Assembly (NCBI RefSeq): GCF_039822265.1
Contig: NZ_JBAJEX010000001.1
Span: forward strand, 434,001-498,000
Reading direction: 5' to 3'
Length of the DNA stretch: 64,000 nt
Source of the DNA: Thiobacter sp. AK1
Lineage (GTDB): Bacteria; Pseudomonadota; Gammaproteobacteria; Burkholderiales; Thiobacteraceae
Numbering within the stretch: position 1 is the first letter of the stretch; each line of letters begins with the position of its first letter. Below the pieces are notes generated by a model. It ran no database searches, was not told the origin of the DNA, and was given only the letters and a program-made list of their open reading frames with translations. Positions 62,957 to 64,000 of this stretch are shown in pieces. The translations under genes and the position numbers were made by a program.

Positions 62957-64000
62957 CTACCACGGGGCTTCTTGTTCCGGGGTCGCGGAAATACGGTGGA
63001 TCGACAAATCCGCGCCAGTGAATTCCGCTTCCTGATCCAGCCGGATACCCACGGTCGCCCGTAGGGCGCCGTATACCAGGAGGCCACCGGCCAAGGCGAT
63101 GACCGCGCCCAGCAGGGTCCCCACCGCCTGGGCTGACAGGCTCACGCCGCCCAGGCCACCCAGTGCCTCGCGTCCGAAAATGCCTGCGGCAATGCCCCCC
63201 CAGGTGCCGCACAGACCATGCAGTGGCCATACGCCCAGCACGTCGTCGATCTTCCATTTGTTCTGGGTGAGCGTGAACATCCACACAAAGAGGCCGCCGG
63301 CCACGCCGCCGGTCACCAGGGCGCCGACGGGGTGCATGATGTCGGAGCCCGCGCAGACGGCCACCAGTCCTGCGAGAGGACCGTTGTGCACGAAGCCCGG
63401 GTCGTTGCGTCCGGCGAGCAGGGCCACCAGAGTGCCGCCCACCATGGCCATCAGGGAGTTCACCGCCACCAGGCCGCTAATCTTGTCCAGGCTCTGAGCC
63501 GACATCACATTGAAACCAAACCAGCCCACAATCAGGATCCACGCCCCCAGGGCGAGAAAGGGAATGCTAGACGGCGGGTGGGCGCTGACCATTCCATCCT
63601 TGCGATAGCGCCCGCGTCGTGCACCCAGCATCAACACCGCCGCCAGCGCGATCCAGCCCCCCACGGCATGCACCACCACCGAGCCGGCGAAGTCGTGGAA
63701 CTCTGCACCAAAGGTGGCGGCAAGCCAGCTCTGTACGCCCAGGCGATGATTCCACGCGATACCCTCGAACAGCGGATAGAGGACGGCCACGATCACGAAG
63801 GTAGCGGCAAGCTGGGGATAGAAACGCGCCCGCTCGGCAATGCCGCCAGAAACGATAGCAGGAATCGCCGCAGCAAAGGTCAGGAGGAAGAAAAACTTAA
63901 CCAACTCGTAGCCATTGCGCTCGGCGAGGGCCCCCGCGCCGGCGAGGAACTGGGTGCCATAGGCCACCCCATGGCCGATGAAGAAGTAGGCTACGGTGGA
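62957..64000 (-). CDS. amtB: Ammonium transporter, 5' end outside window
   Basis: AmtB/Rh-type ammonia channel, cut by the window end. The visible 347 codons begin within AYFFIGHGVAYGTQF and run to the stop at 62957. The pore histidines are present in SVVVHAVGGW and WPLHGLCGTWGG, and FNVMSAQSLDKISGLVAVNSLMAM and SDIMHPVGALVTGG fit the family. No glnK is adjacent in the visible part. It is convergent with the adenosyltransferase gene, three bases apart. Confidence 0.92.
   Translation of the reverse strand, partial: STVAYFFIGHGVAYGTQFLAGAGALAERNGYELVKFFFLLTFAAAIPAIVSGGIAERARFYPQLAATFVIVAVLYPLFEGIAWNHRLGVQSWLAATFGAEFHDFAGSVVVHAVGGWIALAAVLMLGARRGRYRKDGMVSAHPPSSIPFLALGAWILIVGWFGFNVMSAQSLDKISGLVAVNSLMAMVGGTLVALLAGRNDPGFVHNGPLAGLVAVCAGSDIMHPVGALVTGGVAGGLFVWMFTLTQNKWKIDDVLGVWPLHGLCGTWGGIAAGIFGREALGGLGGVSLSAQAVGTLLGAVIALAGGLLVYGALRATVGIRLDQEAEFTGADLSIHRISATPEQEAPW

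Noticed and set aside
1-64000. tRNA, rRNA, CRISPR arrays, riboswitches, prophage or IS transposases
   Set aside because: I looked through the intergenic regions and found no cloverleaf, spaced repeat array, riboswitch core or transposase motif.

Overview
The window looks like a chromosomal segment of a betaproteobacterium (Nitrosomonadales/Hydrogenophilales-like). The evidence is high GC, betaproteobacterial gene orders (glnE-ilvE-zinc finger-waaF; aat-bpt; thyA-folA), betaproteobacterial small families (DUF1841, DUF3579, a DUF3460-like protein), and a metabolism of cbb3 oxidase, Rnf and many anion transporters that would fit a chemolithoautotroph or microaerophile. The lineage is inferred from gene content only. 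There are no rRNA, tRNA, CRISPR, prophage or intact IS elements.

Layout. 1-3112: ettA (cut by the window edge), rlmJ and a small methyltransferase. 3119-8789 (minus): a complete cbb3 oxidase locus, ccoS-ccoN-ccoO-ccoQ-ccoP, then a terminator, then ccoG-fixH and a small membrane protein; ccoS is a GTG-started 58-residue gene. 8859-9397: gene-free. 9403-13881: aat, bpt (N-degron tRNA transferases), a lipoprotein metallopeptidase, thyA, folA, a metallo-beta-lactamase-fold protein. 13882-14473: gene-free, with a 155-bp near-palindromic element. 14474-23759 (minus): DUF2934 protein, tldD, nitrilase, periplasmic protein, yhdP, acs. 23837-28739: glnE, ilvE, zinc finger protein, waaF. 28815-33325: hemN, NTF2-like protein, YheT-type hydrolase, phosphohexomutase, DUF3460-like protein. 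33561-37844: pyrD, kup, ald. 37937-43760: rnfABCDGE-nth. 43770-45285: FIST protein and DUF1841 protein.

45333-54506 is the most distinctive accessory region. Two monohaem cytochromes stand divergent from a first SulP transporter. A small membrane protein with a TSUP permease, an OmpR-type two-component system, a second SulP overlapping a universal stress protein, and a gamma-class carbonic anhydrase follow. The two SulP genes are 5390 bp apart and share near-identical DNA blocks separated by diverged DNA (gene conversion). Both proteins end in a C-x2-C-x7-C tail. Four 11-bp-spaced half-sites of the PmrA/QseB kind sit between the kinase gene and the second SulP.

54515-61955 holds a ribbon-helix-helix regulator divergent from six genes resembling hyfB, C, E, F, G and I. 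The HyfG-like subunit lacks three of the four NiFe-ligating cysteines, so this is best read as an energy-converting hydrogenase-related (Ehr) ion-pumping complex without a NiFe site. A perfect 19-bp palindrome overlaps a good sigma70 promoter between regulator and operon. The window ends with a DUF3579 protein, a PduO-type cobalamin adenosyltransferase and a cut ammonium transporter gene.

Together the genes describe respiratory energy conservation at low oxygen (cbb3), ion-coupled electron transfer (Rnf, Ehr), anion and possibly bicarbonate traffic (SulP x2, TSUP, carbonic anhydrase), and ordinary housekeeping.
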